Shown piece after piece: positions 8,585 through 17,147 of a DNA stretch of 64,000 bases. Source of the stretch: TMED109 sp002171375 (GTDB lineage Bacteria > Pseudomonadota > Alphaproteobacteria > TMED109); NCBI GenBank assembly GCA_965657505.1, contig CBFHON010000008.1, positions 1-64,000 of the forward strand, read 5' to 3'. The position numbers were made by a program, and so were the translations under genes. How positions within the stretch are numbered: the first letter of the stretch is position 1; every line of letters starts with the position of its first letter. The notes beneath the pieces were generated by a model. That model was not told the origin of the DNA. It did not search any database and saw nothing but the letters and a program-made list of their open reading frames with translations.

Positions 8585-9799
8585 TTGAAAAACCTACCAC
8601 TTAAAGGAATAAAAGTTATTGATGCAGCAAGTTTTATAGCTGCACCTTTAGTAAGTGCACTTATGTCTGATTATGGTGCTGAAGTAATTAAAATCGAACC
8701 TCTTACAGGAGATACGTATAGAGAAGCTGTAATTGGAGGACATGTATGGCCTGAAAGTGAAGTTGATTGGGCTTTTATACTTGAAAATAGAAATAAGCGT
8801 AGTCTCTCCATTGACCTTAAATCAAAAGAGGGACAAATAATTATTAAAAAATTAATACAGCAATCTGATGTATTCATTACTAATCTTCCTAAAACGCCTA
8901 GAGAAAAATTAGGATTAACTGATATAATTGTAAGAAAATTAAACCCTAAAATAATATATGCTTCTTTAACAGGTTATGGAGAAAATGGACCAGATTCAAA
9001 TAGAACAGCTTTAGACTCTACTGCTTATTTTGCTAGATCAGGTCTAATGGATTGGTCTAAAACAATTGACTCAGAAGGAATTCCACCTTTCCCAATTCCA
9101 GGAGGAGGAGATCATCCAACTGGGTTATCTCTTTTTACTTCTATTTTACTGGCATTAATGAATAAAGAAAAGACCGGACTAGGTACATCTGTTAGTACAT
9201 CCCTTTTAGCTAATGGAGTATGGTCAAATGCTATGCTAATACAAGCTATACTATCTGGACATAAACCTATTGATACATTTTATTGGGAAACATTGAGTGC
9301 TATGAGAAATATTTATACTCTAAAAGATAAGTCATTATTTTTTATGCTACTCACAAATGAAGAAAAACATTGGGACCCTTTTATTCAAAGTTTTAATTTA
9401 GGTTTTTTACATAATAATACAAAATTTAATACAAAAGATAATCGGCAATTAAATAAAAAAGAATTAAAAATAATATTACAAGAAGAATTTATTAAATATA
9501 CATATGAAGAAGTTAGAGAGAAACTTATTAGCATAGGTATAGTTTTTACAAAAATAATGAAAACTGAAAATACTATTATTGATCCACAAACAAATTTAAA
9601 CAACATGTTTATGAATATTGAAGGAGAAGATATTGAAAAGTTAAAGCTAGTTTCGCCTCCCTTAAATATTGAGAATGCTCCAAGAAAAAATGCAACAAAA
9701 GCTCCAAAATTAGGTGAACACAATATAGAAATATTAAAAGAATTAGGGTATACAATGGAAGAAATTAAAATTTTGCAAAATAATAAAACTATTTTATAA
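8585..9799 (+). CDS. CoA-transferase family III (CaiB/BaiF)
   Basis: A 404-aa family III CoA-transferase, which moves CoA between carboxylic acids. The N-terminal GIKVIDAASFIAAP and MSDYGAEVIKIEP blocks are standard, and catalytic Asp176 lies in GGGDHPTG. The TTG at 8585 is chosen as start because the conserved N-terminal strand begins only six codons later and no earlier ATG exists. It heads a plus-strand set with an acyl-CoA ligase and a crotonase, and is divergent from the monooxygenase. It probably activates a carboxylic acid substrate of this cluster. Confidence 0.9.
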   Translation: MKNLPLKGIKVIDAASFIAAPLVSALMSDYGAEVIKIEPLTGDTYREAVIGGHVWPESEVDWAFILENRNKRSLSIDLKSKEGQIIIKKLIQQSDVFITNLPKTPREKLGLTDIIVRKLNPKIIYASLTGYGENGPDSNRTALDSTAYFARSGLMDWSKTIDSEGIPPFPIPGGGDHPTGLSLFTSILLALMNKEKTGLGTSVSTSLLANGVWSNAMLIQAILSGHKPIDTFYWETLSAMRNIYTLKDKSLFFMLLTNEEKHWDPFIQSFNLGFLHNNTKFNTKDNRQLNKKELKIILQEEFIKYTYEEVREKLISIGIVFTKIMKTENTIIDPQTNLNNMFMNIEGEDIEKLKLVSPPLNIENAPRKNATKAPKLGEHNIEILKELGYTMEEIKILQNNKTIL

Positions 9800-9846
9800 A
9801 CATAAACCTAAATGGAATATCATATAAATAAGTATGGAGATATAAA

Positions 9847-11412
9847 TTGTATTTAACGCAAGCACTTAAAAGAGCTGTACAAATTAATAGAAATGAAATA
9901 GCTACTCAAGATGGAGAGAGAATTAGAACCTGGTCAGAATCATTAGATAGGATTAGTAAACTTGCAGGGGCTATGCAAAATAAAGGTTTTTCTGATAATG
10001 ATCGAGCAGCTATATTATCATTAAATAGTGATAGGTATTTTGAAGCACTATATGCAGCCGTGTGGGCTGGAGGAATTTTTGTTCCAATAAATACAAGGTT
10101 AGCTCCTCCGGAAATAGAGTTTTGGTTAAATGATAGTGAAAGTTCTGTATTATTTGTAGATAAAACATTTGCGGATATTATAGAAAAATCAAGATCGGAA
10201 GGTAAAATACCATCTGTAAAAGAGATTATATATATGTCTGATGGTGATTGCCCAAGTAATATGAGTAATTATGAAACTATTCTAGAAGATGCAACTAAAA
10301 TTGAAGATGCTTTAAGATGTAAAGATGATATAGCAGGTTTATTTTATACAGGAGGAACTACTGGAAGATCCAAAGGTGTTATGCTAAGTCATACAAATTT
10401 AGTATCTAATTCTTTTAATACTATCACAGCTTTAAATATTCCAACAAATGCAAGATGGGTACATGCTGCTCCAATGTTTCATATTGCTGATGTAACAGGA
10501 GCTATTGCAATTACACATATTGCTGGTCAACATTATTTTATACCTTCCTTTTCTCCAGAGGGTGTTTTAAAATCTATGCAAGATTATTCTATAACAGATA
10601 CATTATTAGTTCCTACCATGATAAACATGCTAGTACACCATCCAGACATTAAAAAGTACGATTTATCTTCATTAAGACAAATCACCTATGGAGCTTCTCC
10701 AATGCCAGAATCTGTAATTGTCAAAGCAATGGAAGTAATTCCAGAATGTAAATTTACTCATGCTTACGGGATGACTGAATGTTCTCCATTGATTACATCT
10801 GCTGGTCCGGATTGTCATGTTTTTGAAGGACCAAAGGCAAATTTATTTAAATCAACAGGTTTAGCTGTACCCGGTGTTGAAGTTAAAATTATTGACGAAA
10901 ATGATAATGAAGTTCCACGAGGAGAAGTGGGAGAAGTTGCTGCTAGAGGCCCTAATGTTATGCTTGGTTATTGGAGACAAAAAGAATTAAGTGATAAAGC
11001 ACTATTAAATGGTTGGATGCACACTGGAGATGGCGGATATATGAATGAGGACGGATATGTTTATATTGTTGATAGAGTGAAAGATATGATTATATCTGGA
11101 GGTGAGAACATATATTCAGCAGAAGTAGAAAATGCTGTTTATCAGTTAGATGGCGTTATAGAATGCGCAGTTATAGGAATTCCTAATGAGGAATGGGGAG
11201 AAACAGTGCATGCTATCGTTAGGAAAGACCCAAACAGTAAACTTAGTGAAGATGATGTTATTTCTCATAGTAAAAGTCTTATTGCAGGATTTAAATGTCC
11301 TAAATCTGTATCGTTTAGAGAAGATCCTATGCCTCTATCTGGTGCAGGAAAAATTTTAAAAACAACATTAAGAGAACCATTCTGGGAAGGCCATGAAAAA
11401 CAGGTTAGTTAA
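9847..11412 (+). CDS. Acyl-CoA synthetase (AMP-dependent ligase, class I adenylate-forming)
   Basis: A 521-aa enzyme that adenylates a fatty or other carboxylic acid and makes the CoA thioester. It shows the P-loop YTGGTTGRSKGVM near 168-179, the A5 motif YGMTE, the TGDGGY and DRVKDMIISGGEN motifs and catalytic Lys502 in SGAGK. The start is TTG at 9847, supported by GGAGA six bases upstream. It sits between the CoA-transferase and a crotonase-like protein. Chain-length or aromatic preference cannot be told from sequence. Confidence 0.92.
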   Translation: MYLTQALKRAVQINRNEIATQDGERIRTWSESLDRISKLAGAMQNKGFSDNDRAAILSLNSDRYFEALYAAVWAGGIFVPINTRLAPPEIEFWLNDSESSVLFVDKTFADIIEKSRSEGKIPSVKEIIYMSDGDCPSNMSNYETILEDATKIEDALRCKDDIAGLFYTGGTTGRSKGVMLSHTNLVSNSFNTITALNIPTNARWVHAAPMFHIADVTGAIAITHIAGQHYFIPSFSPEGVLKSMQDYSITDTLLVPTMINMLVHHPDIKKYDLSSLRQITYGASPMPESVIVKAMEVIPECKFTHAYGMTECSPLITSAGPDCHVFEGPKANLFKSTGLAVPGVEVKIIDENDNEVPRGEVGEVAARGPNVMLGYWRQKELSDKALLNGWMHTGDGGYMNEDGYVYIVDRVKDMIISGGENIYSAEVENAVYQLDGVIECAVIGIPNEEWGETVHAIVRKDPNSKLSEDDVISHSKSLIAGFKCPKSVSFREDPMPLSGAGKILKTTLREPFWEGHEKQVS

Positions 11413-11427
11413 TATAAAGGAATTACT

Positions 11428-12192
11428 ATGACTCAAAATATTATAATTAATATAAATGATAAAGTAGCTGAGATAATTCTCAATAGACCTGAAAGAATGA
11501 ATGCTATTACTATTGATCTTTTAAAAGAATTAAAAGATGCATTATTATCTATCAATAAAGATGAATCTTTAAGCGTTATAATAGTAACAGGAGCAGGAAA
11601 AGCATTTTCTGCTGGAGTTGACTTAAGACAGTTAGAAGCTAATGGCACAGATGTATCAAGCGGAGGAGTTGGAAAAGAATTAGATAAGCATGCAAATGAA
11701 GTAATTAAATTACTAGAAGAATCTCCTAAAGCAATAATATCAAAAATTAATGGTTTCTGTTTTACAGGAGGATTAGAATTAGCTTTAGCAGCAGATCTAA
11801 TATATATCGCAAATGAGGCTAAATTAGGAGATACTCATGCAATTTTAGGATTTAGACCTTCATGGGGACTTACGCAGAGGTTACCAAAATATATAGGTAT
11901 TGCTCGTGCTAAAGAATTATCATTTACAGCAAAAACTATATCAGGAATTCAAGCAGCAGAATATGGAATTGCTTTAGAAGCATTGCCAAGAGAGCAGTTA
12001 GATTCACATGTAAATGAAATAGCTGTAAAAATTTCCAAAAATAGTCCTAATTCAGTTAGGGCTTATAAAGACCTTTACTCTGCAGCAAGCAATAAAGGAC
12101 TCGCAGAAGGTTTAGAATATGAAGCAAGTACCTCTTATGACATACCAGAAGTAAAAGAAAGAGTTCAAGAATTTCTAAAGAAATTAAGATAA
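11428..12192 (+). CDS. Crotonase-superfamily protein (enoyl-CoA hydratase-like)
   Basis: A 254-aa crotonase fold with the oxyanion segments AFSAGVDLRQL and FTGGLELALAAD. Of the two glutamates that catalyse hydration in rat enoyl-CoA hydratase, the first is kept as Glu117, but the second aligns with His137 in AKLGDTHAILG. It may therefore be an isomerase, hydrolase or other crotonase enzyme. It follows the ligase by 15 bases with AAGGA seven bases before the ATG. Its stop is only two bases from the end of the convergent CitE-like gene, with no terminator visible between. Confidence 0.87.
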   Translation: MTQNIIININDKVAEIILNRPERMNAITIDLLKELKDALLSINKDESLSVIIVTGAGKAFSAGVDLRQLEANGTDVSSGGVGKELDKHANEVIKLLEESPKAIISKINGFCFTGGLELALAADLIYIANEAKLGDTHAILGFRPSWGLTQRLPKYIGIARAKELSFTAKTISGIQAAEYGIALEALPREQLDSHVNEIAVKISKNSPNSVRAYKDLYSAASNKGLAEGLEYEASTSYDIPEVKERVQEFLKKLR

Positions 12193-12194
12193 TA

Positions 12195-13043
12195 CTAATT
12201 ACTATTAGCAATAGTTTTTAATGCAGTTCTTAAAACTGGCTTCTCAATTAGTTTTCCATCAACTACAACTAATCCATCACTTGCTTCATTAAATGCTCTA
12301 ATAACCTTATTAGCATATGCAATTTCTTCAGACGAAGGTGTAAATACTTTATTAAGTGATTCAATTTGCTTTGGATGAATAGAACCTTTACCAGAGAAAC
12401 CTAAATTCTTGGACTTTTGAGCTTCATTTCTCATACCCTCCATATCTTCTAAATCTAAAAAAGGAACATCTATTGAATCAATACCAGCTCCTGCAGCAGC
12501 ATGAACTACCCTCGACCTAGCATATAACAATGATAACCAATCTCCATTACATCCTAGGTCTGCGCTCATATCTACTCCACCAAATAGCAATGATTTTATA
12601 ATAGAACTTGATTGCGCTATATTCCAAGCATTTTGAAGACCCGTATTAGTTTCTATAATAATATGTAGGTTTAAAGATTTATTAGCTAATTTAATTTGCC
12701 TTTCTAAGTTAATAATTTCTTCAACACTTTGAATTTTAGGTAACATTAATCCAGAAGCAGTGTTATTTGAGTTTAATATAGCTTGGATATCTTCTTTACC
12801 TTCTTCACTATTTACATCATTAATTCTTATCAAGGTTTCCACACCGTATGGTACAGAAATATTTTCAAATGCCTTAACTGTTGAAATTCTTGATATATCT
12901 TTATGTTCTGGAATGATTGCATCTTCAAGGTCTATACAGACCATATCTGCACCAGATCTTAATGCTTTTGGAATCATATCTGGTTTATTTCCTGGACAAA
13001 AAATAAAACTTCTTCTTTTTTGAATAAACTCCTGTTTTGACAT
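12195..13043 (-). CDS. HpcH/HpaI-CitE family acyl-CoA lyase
   Basis: A 282-aa TIM-barrel protein of the CitE group. The opening RRSFIFCPGNKPDMIPKAL and GADMVCIDLEDAI are diagnostic; the latter carries the Mg-binding acidic residues, and a second metal region is GGVDMSADLG. Relatives cleave citramalyl-CoA, beta-methylmalyl-CoA or citryl-CoA. It lies 20 bases downstream of the CmcJ-like gene in a two-gene operon and faces the CoA-ligase cluster. No citrate lyase alpha, gamma or maturation genes are present, which argues against citrate lyase itself. Confidence 0.88.
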   Translation of the reverse strand: MSKQEFIQKRRSFIFCPGNKPDMIPKALRSGADMVCIDLEDAIIPEHKDISRISTVKAFENISVPYGVETLIRINDVNSEEGKEDIQAILNSNNTASGLMLPKIQSVEEIINLERQIKLANKSLNLHIIIETNTGLQNAWNIAQSSSIIKSLLFGGVDMSADLGCNGDWLSLLYARSRVVHAAAGAGIDSIDVPFLDLEDMEGMRNEAQKSKNLGFSGKGSIHPKQIESLNKVFTPSSEEIAYANKVIRAFNEASDGLVVVDGKLIEKPVLRTALKTIANSN

Positions 13044-13063
13044 AATATATTTTCCTACTGAAT

Positions 13064-13879
13064 CTATTGCTTATTAAAAACAAGAAAAATCCTCGTTTCT
13101 ATACTTTCTCTTGGAGGATCATTATCAGACTGGCTAGGTAATTCAAATGCTCCATGCGGAGTATATTTTACTACTCCTTTATCTAAACTATCCCAACCTT
13201 TTAAAAGTAAAACTTCATCATCTTTCATATTAGGAACCCAATACCATTTATGTTTATCAGAATATGATATATGATAGATTTCTCCGGTACGATTAGTAAA
13301 AATTTGATCGGTTTCAACTAAATCTTTTTTAGGTATTGAACTAGCATCTGCAAAAGCTAATGGTGACCTTTTAATAGGACCATTTATTGGTCTCCAAATG
13401 TTTAATTGTACAATTCTTCCACCTTGATTAATTATATTATTAAACAAATCTATACCTAAAACATCTTTGGCTCTTTGTGGACCTGAAATATCTGTATAAT
13501 CAGCGTGAACTCGATCTGCTGGCCCTCTTAGACCGTCAGGGTTTTTAGCCCCTTTTGTTCCATCTGATCTTCTAGTATAATCGAAAATAAAAACATCATT
13601 TGCACTAAAATGTTCTTTTAAAAAATGTTTTAATTCATTAGCGTAAACCTCTTTTACTTCGCTATGGTTGTAAAAATCTTTTACGGCAGATTTATGATTT
13701 AAAAGCTCAAATCCATTTTTTTCAAATGTAAACTTTTCTACATTTTCCCGAATATCTATTATTTTAACTGGTCTATACTCGGTTATAAAATGAATTTTAG
13801 GAACAGTACCTGTATACTCTGAACTCTCAAAATAAGGTTTAGTGTCTTGAGGTACTATAAACTTTAGATTTGCTTTCAT
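13064..13879 (-). CDS. CmcJ/NvfI-family oxidoreductase
   Basis: About 271 aa. The family signature is clear: DRVHADYTDISGPQR and the later NIWRPINGPIKRSPLAFADA segment. The family includes cephamycin CmcJ, fungal NvfI and AsaB-type proteins, and several members are Fe(II)/2-oxoglutarate oxygenases. The motif His in HADYT would be an iron ligand in that model. The ATG at 13879 is preferred because GGA lies eight bases upstream; an in-frame ATG lies at 13891. Such genes are known mostly from natural-product or xenobiotic modification, so a catabolic operon with a CitE-like lyase is notable. Substrate unknown. Confidence 0.8.
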   Translation of the reverse strand: MKANLKFIVPQDTKPYFESSEYTGTVPKIHFITEYRPVKIIDIRENVEKFTFEKNGFELLNHKSAVKDFYNHSEVKEVYANELKHFLKEHFSANDVFIFDYTRRSDGTKGAKNPDGLRGPADRVHADYTDISGPQRAKDVLGIDLFNNIINQGGRIVQLNIWRPINGPIKRSPLAFADASSIPKKDLVETDQIFTNRTGEIYHISYSDKHKWYWVPNMKDDEVLLLKGWDSLDKGVVKYTPHGAFELPSQSDNDPPRESIETRIFLVFNKQ

Positions 13880-13961
13880 TAGATTTTCCATAAGTAAAAT
13901 TAATAAATTATTCTAAACTAAAATAGTTTTAAAAGAAATTACGAATATTAAAAATAATTAA

Positions 13962-14147
13962 TTATGATTCCTTGTTTTCTTTATACAAGATATTATTAAT
14001 TTTAAACTTTAAACATTTAGTATATTTTTCTGAACTTTCATTTTTATATTTTTGTAAACATTCTTTTTTTATTTTCTCTATATCTAATGGTCCAGCCGTC
14101 AAAACAGAAGAAAAAAGCAAGATCAATATAACATAATATTTTATCAT
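13962..14147 (-). CDS. Small exported protein, unknown function
   Basis: A 61-aa frame with a convincing signal peptide (about 1-18, ending LTAG) followed by a short charged region with two cysteines spaced 14 residues apart (ECLQ... KCLK). That pattern suggests a disulfide-linked helical hairpin in the periplasm. I do not recognise a family. It is a single gene between the CmcJ-like operon and tenA. The signal peptide makes it more likely to be real than a chance frame. Confidence 0.5.
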   Translation of the reverse strand: MIKYYVILILLFSSVLTAGPLDIEKIKKECLQKYKNESSEKYTKCLKFKINNILYKENKES

Positions 14148-14172
14148 ATTTAATTACATTCTATACAAATAA

Positions 14173-14198
14173 TGTTAAACTATAATTTTAATTTAACA
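14173..14198 (+). promoter_or_regulatory. Candidate tenA promoter with overlapping inverted repeat
   Basis: TGTTAAA at 14173-14179 and its inverted copy TTTAACA at 14192-14198 flank a 12-bp spacer that contains a consensus -10 hexamer TATAAT at 14181-14186. The ATG of tenA is at 14209, which would leave a very short leader. A regulator bound to the palindrome would cover the -10 element. No good -35 match is visible. Confidence 0.4.
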
Positions 14199-14208
14199 TA
14201 TTTTTAAA

Positions 14209-14898
14209 ATGATAAAAACAGATAACTACGGAATAGTATTTAATAAACTAAAATCTAATATATTAGATGATTGGCAGCAATATACCAAACACACGTTTGT
14301 CAAAAGTATTGGTAATGCAAGCTTAGATAGAAAATTATATATTAAATACTTGAAGCAAGATTATATTTTCTTAATACATTTTTCTCGAGCATGGGCATTA
14401 TTAGTAGCAAAATCTAATTCAGTAAATGAGATGAGAATAGCTAGCGCAACATTAAATGCACTAGTAAATGAAGAAATACAATTACATATTAAAACCTGTA
14501 AAGCTGAAGGTATATCAGAAGAGCAATTATTTAATACATTAGAAGAGATAAATAATTTGGCTTATACTAGGTTTGTATTAGAAGTTGGTTATTCAGGTGA
14601 TTTTCTAGATTTACTTGTTGCTTTATCCCCATGTGTTTTTGGTTATGGAGAAATAGGATTATATTTAAAATCAATTTCAAAAAATGATAACCCATATATT
14701 AGCTGGATAGATACTTATCACAGTAAAGAATACCAAGATGTATGTATGAATATAGGAAGTCTACTTGATAAAGCTACTGAAGAGAGATTAGGAAAAGGTT
14801 TTGTAAATAATACTATGTGGCCTAAATTAGAAAAAACGTTTCTAACTGCAACTAAACTAGAAATAGGTTTTTGGGAAATGAGTTTAAGACAGGAGTAA
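14209..14898 (+). CDS. tenA: TenA-family thiaminase II / aminopyrimidine aminohydrolase
   Basis: A 229-aa all-helical TenA protein. The catalytic set is intact: Asp51 in KQDYIF, Cys142 in SPCVFGYGEIG, and Glu218 in LEIGFWEM. TenA hydrolyses aminomethyl-pyrimidine from degraded thiamine to HMP, or thiamine itself. This fits the thiYZX importer 11 kb away, but there is no TPP riboswitch here. The stop is five bases before the start of an acyl-CoA dehydrogenase, so the two are very likely co-transcribed, which is unexpected for pyrimidine salvage. No Shine-Dalgarno is obvious before the ATG. Confidence 0.88.
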   Translation: MIKTDNYGIVFNKLKSNILDDWQQYTKHTFVKSIGNASLDRKLYIKYLKQDYIFLIHFSRAWALLVAKSNSVNEMRIASATLNALVNEEIQLHIKTCKAEGISEEQLFNTLEEINNLAYTRFVLEVGYSGDFLDLLVALSPCVFGYGEIGLYLKSISKNDNPYISWIDTYHSKEYQDVCMNIGSLLDKATEERLGKGFVNNTMWPKLEKTFLTATKLEIGFWEMSLRQE

Positions 14899-14902
14899 TT
14901 TG

Positions 14903-16063
14903 ATGAATTTTTCCTTAACAGATGAACAAAATGATCTACTTAACTCGCTTAGTAATACTATAAAAATATACGATGATAATTACTGGCTTGATTGCGATAA
15001 TGCATCTAGATATCCTATAGAATTTGTAGACACCATGGCTAAAGGAGGATGGCTAGGTATAGCAATGCCAACTAATTACGGAGGAAGTAATTTAGGCGTA
15101 ACAGAAGCTTCTCTAATGATGATGAGTATTGCAGAAAAAGGAGGAATGACCGCAGCATCCTCTATACATATGAATATATTTGGGCCCAGCTCAATTGTAA
15201 AATTTGCTTCTAAATCTCAAAAAACAAATTGGTTGCCAAGTATTATTAATGGGCAAACAAAAATGTGCTTTGCTGTTACTGAACCGGATACAGGCCTAGA
15301 TACCACAAGGTTAAAAACAAAAGCAGTTAAAAATAAAGATCATTATATAATAAATGGAAGAAAAATATGGACATCAACAGCTCAAATTACTAACAAAATA
15401 ATGATTATTGCTAGAACATCTGAAAGAAATAAAAAAATGCCTACTGAAGGGCTAAGTCTATTTTATACAGATTTTAATAGAGAGAACATAGAAGCTAGAA
15501 TAATAAGTAAAATGGGAAGAGCAGCGGTAGACACTAATGAGTTATTTATTGATAATTTAAAAGTTCCAGCAGGAGATCTCATTGGAGAGGAAGGAAAAGG
15601 TTTTTCTTACTTAATACATAGCTTAAACCCTGAAAGAATTCTAGTTGCTGCTGAGGCATATGGAATAGCTAAAAATGCACTGGAAAGAGCTGTAAAATAT
15701 GCTAATGAAAGAATTGTTTTTGATAGAAAAATTGGACAGAATCAAAGTATACAGCATCCCCTTGCAGAATCTTGGGCTAAGTTAGAAGCTTTAAAATTAC
15801 TGATTTTAAAAGCTGCAAATTTATATGATAATAATTTACCATGTGGAGTTGAGTCTAACGCAGCAAAATATCTAGCCGCAGAATATGGTATGGAAATTTG
15901 TAAACAAGCTATTGCAACGCATGGAGGAATGGGATATGCAAAAGAATATCATGTAGAGCGTCTGTTCAGAGAAATGATGATCCCCTACCTAGCCCCAGTA
16001 AGCCAGCAATTAGTTTTGAGTTATATTGCTGAAAAAGCTCTGGGCCTACCAAAATCATATTAG
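14903..16063 (+). CDS. Acyl-CoA dehydrogenase
   Basis: A 386-aa FAD-dependent acyl-CoA dehydrogenase. The FAD/substrate motif FAVTEPDTGLDTT is near 123-135 and the C-terminal GGMGYAKEYHVERLFREM block is typical. The usual catalytic Glu of the C-terminal YEGTSE motif is absent (PYLAPVSQQ instead). Glu244 in LNPERILVAA falls at the alternative base position used by isovaleryl- and long-chain acyl-CoA dehydrogenases. ATG at 14903 is chosen over TTG at 14900 because AGGAG is then seven bases away. It probably performs an alpha,beta-oxidation step on a branched or long acyl-CoA. Confidence 0.92.
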   Translation: MNFSLTDEQNDLLNSLSNTIKIYDDNYWLDCDNASRYPIEFVDTMAKGGWLGIAMPTNYGGSNLGVTEASLMMMSIAEKGGMTAASSIHMNIFGPSSIVKFASKSQKTNWLPSIINGQTKMCFAVTEPDTGLDTTRLKTKAVKNKDHYIINGRKIWTSTAQITNKIMIIARTSERNKKMPTEGLSLFYTDFNRENIEARIISKMGRAAVDTNELFIDNLKVPAGDLIGEEGKGFSYLIHSLNPERILVAAEAYGIAKNALERAVKYANERIVFDRKIGQNQSIQHPLAESWAKLEALKLLILKAANLYDNNLPCGVESNAAKYLAAEYGMEICKQAIATHGGMGYAKEYHVERLFREMMIPYLAPVSQQLVLSYIAEKALGLPKSY

Positions 16064-16102
16064 AAAAAGTATTAAACAACTCTTCTCCTAAAATAATAAC
16101 TA

Positions 16103-16435
16103 CTAATTTGATGGAGCAGTATACTCTATATCAGCAATTAATTTAGAAGCTGCCTGCATAGTCTCAGTAGGTATTAATTGAATAGCTTTATAATCAGCTA
16201 TAGCGCCTCCTAAAAATATTCCTTTTGCGGCTACTGCTAAGTATTCTGTCATTGAAGGAAATTCAGCAATCATCATCATATGATAATATTGACCTTGCAT
16301 TCCATAAGAAGCAATGAGCTTCCCACCCAGAGGTTCTATCATCTTCTTTATGGCATCTTTTCTATCATCTCCGCTTAGAAAAATTGCTTTCATAGCCTCT
16401 GGCGTATATTTAAATTTTAGCATCATTGTAATCAT
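16103..16435 (-). CDS. GYD-domain protein
   Basis: A 110-aa single-domain protein of the GYD family, an alpha/beta ferredoxin-like fold. It has the recurring KYTPEAMKAI, GGKLIASYGMQGQYYHMMM and AIQLIPTETM segments. No catalytic function is established for the family. It is preceded by a terminator that separates it from the exported protein upstream, so it probably has its own promoter or depends on read-through. Confidence 0.82.
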   Translation of the reverse strand: MITMMLKFKYTPEAMKAIFLSGDDRKDAIKKMIEPLGGKLIASYGMQGQYYHMMMIAEFPSMTEYLAVAAKGIFLGGAIADYKAIQLIPTETMQAASKLIADIEYTAPSN

Positions 16436-16454
16436 TTTTTTTCCCTATTAAAAT

Positions 16455-16487
16455 ATTAGGAGAGAAAATAAAATCTTCTCCCCTAAT
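16455..16487 (-). terminator. Rho-independent terminator after the exported protein gene
   Basis: ATTAGGAGAGAA at 16455-16466 pairs with TTCTCCCCTAAT at 16476-16487, with one mismatch and a nine-base loop. Read on the minus strand the stem is followed by ATTTTAAT. It lies 13 bases past the stop of the gene at 16500-16988. Confidence 0.75.
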
Positions 16488-16499
16488 AATAACAATTAA

Positions 16500-16988
16500 T
16501 TATTTATTCCAAGTAGCATAGCCACCTGCAGAGCCGTCTGCCCAATTAGTTACTGTATAACCTATGAAGTAGCCAGCATCACCGGATATACCTTCATGCT
16601 TTCCAGTTCCTCCAGTATATTTAAACCATCCCTTAGACGGTTTTCCTATTGGTCCTCCAAAACCACCCCATTCGAAGTAAGCTTCATCTCCGTCTTTATC
16701 TTTGCCATAGCAGACTCCAGCCCCTTCAAATGTTCCTGCTACAAAATCAAATTTTTGCCAGGCAGGACATCTAACTGACATTTGATGAAATAACCCCCCT
16801 TCACCAGCATCACTTTCAAAAGAACCACTAAATTCTCCAGTCCAAAAACCACCCACTTCTCCAATAGCATGAAATTTACCAGTTGCATGCCATCCAAAAT
16901 AACCAACAGCTTTTTCAGCAGCTAGTGAAGGGCCAGCAACAAATAATGATAAGGCTAATGTTAATATAATATTTTTTATTAATTTCAT
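16500..16988 (-). CDS. Exported Gly/Trp-rich beta-barrel-like protein, unknown function
   Basis: A 162-aa protein with a signal peptide (about 1-23, cleavage after SLA). The mature part is rich in Gly, Trp and aromatic residues in alternating strands and includes a GGTGKHEGISGDAG segment that recalls the GGTG.yaG motif of allene-oxide-cyclase-like barrels. Two cysteines (VRCPAW and GVCYGKD) could form a disulfide. I infer a small periplasmic barrel or ligand-binding protein; no activity can be assigned. It has its own terminator. Confidence 0.72.
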   Translation of the reverse strand: MKLIKNIILTLALSLFVAGPSLAAEKAVGYFGWHATGKFHAIGEVGGFWTGEFSGSFESDAGEGGLFHQMSVRCPAWQKFDFVAGTFEGAGVCYGKDKDGDEAYFEWGGFGGPIGKPSKGWFKYTGGTGKHEGISGDAGYFIGYTVTNWADGSAGGYATWNK

Positions 16989-17147
16989 TCAATTTTCCCC
17001 AATTATAATATAAAATATAATCTTCTCACTAAAATTATTATTATGTCAATATTAAATACTATCTGTAATAAATTAATAATAATAATATATTGTGAATATA
17101 ATTATATCAGTTTAATATTCATAAATTATTTAATTAAGGATTTAATC

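Noticed and set aside
17043..17147. N-terminal extension of the GST
   Set aside because: The GST fold and a good ribosome binding site begin at 17148; the extra 35 residues are hydrophobic, unconserved and look like translated intergenic DNA.
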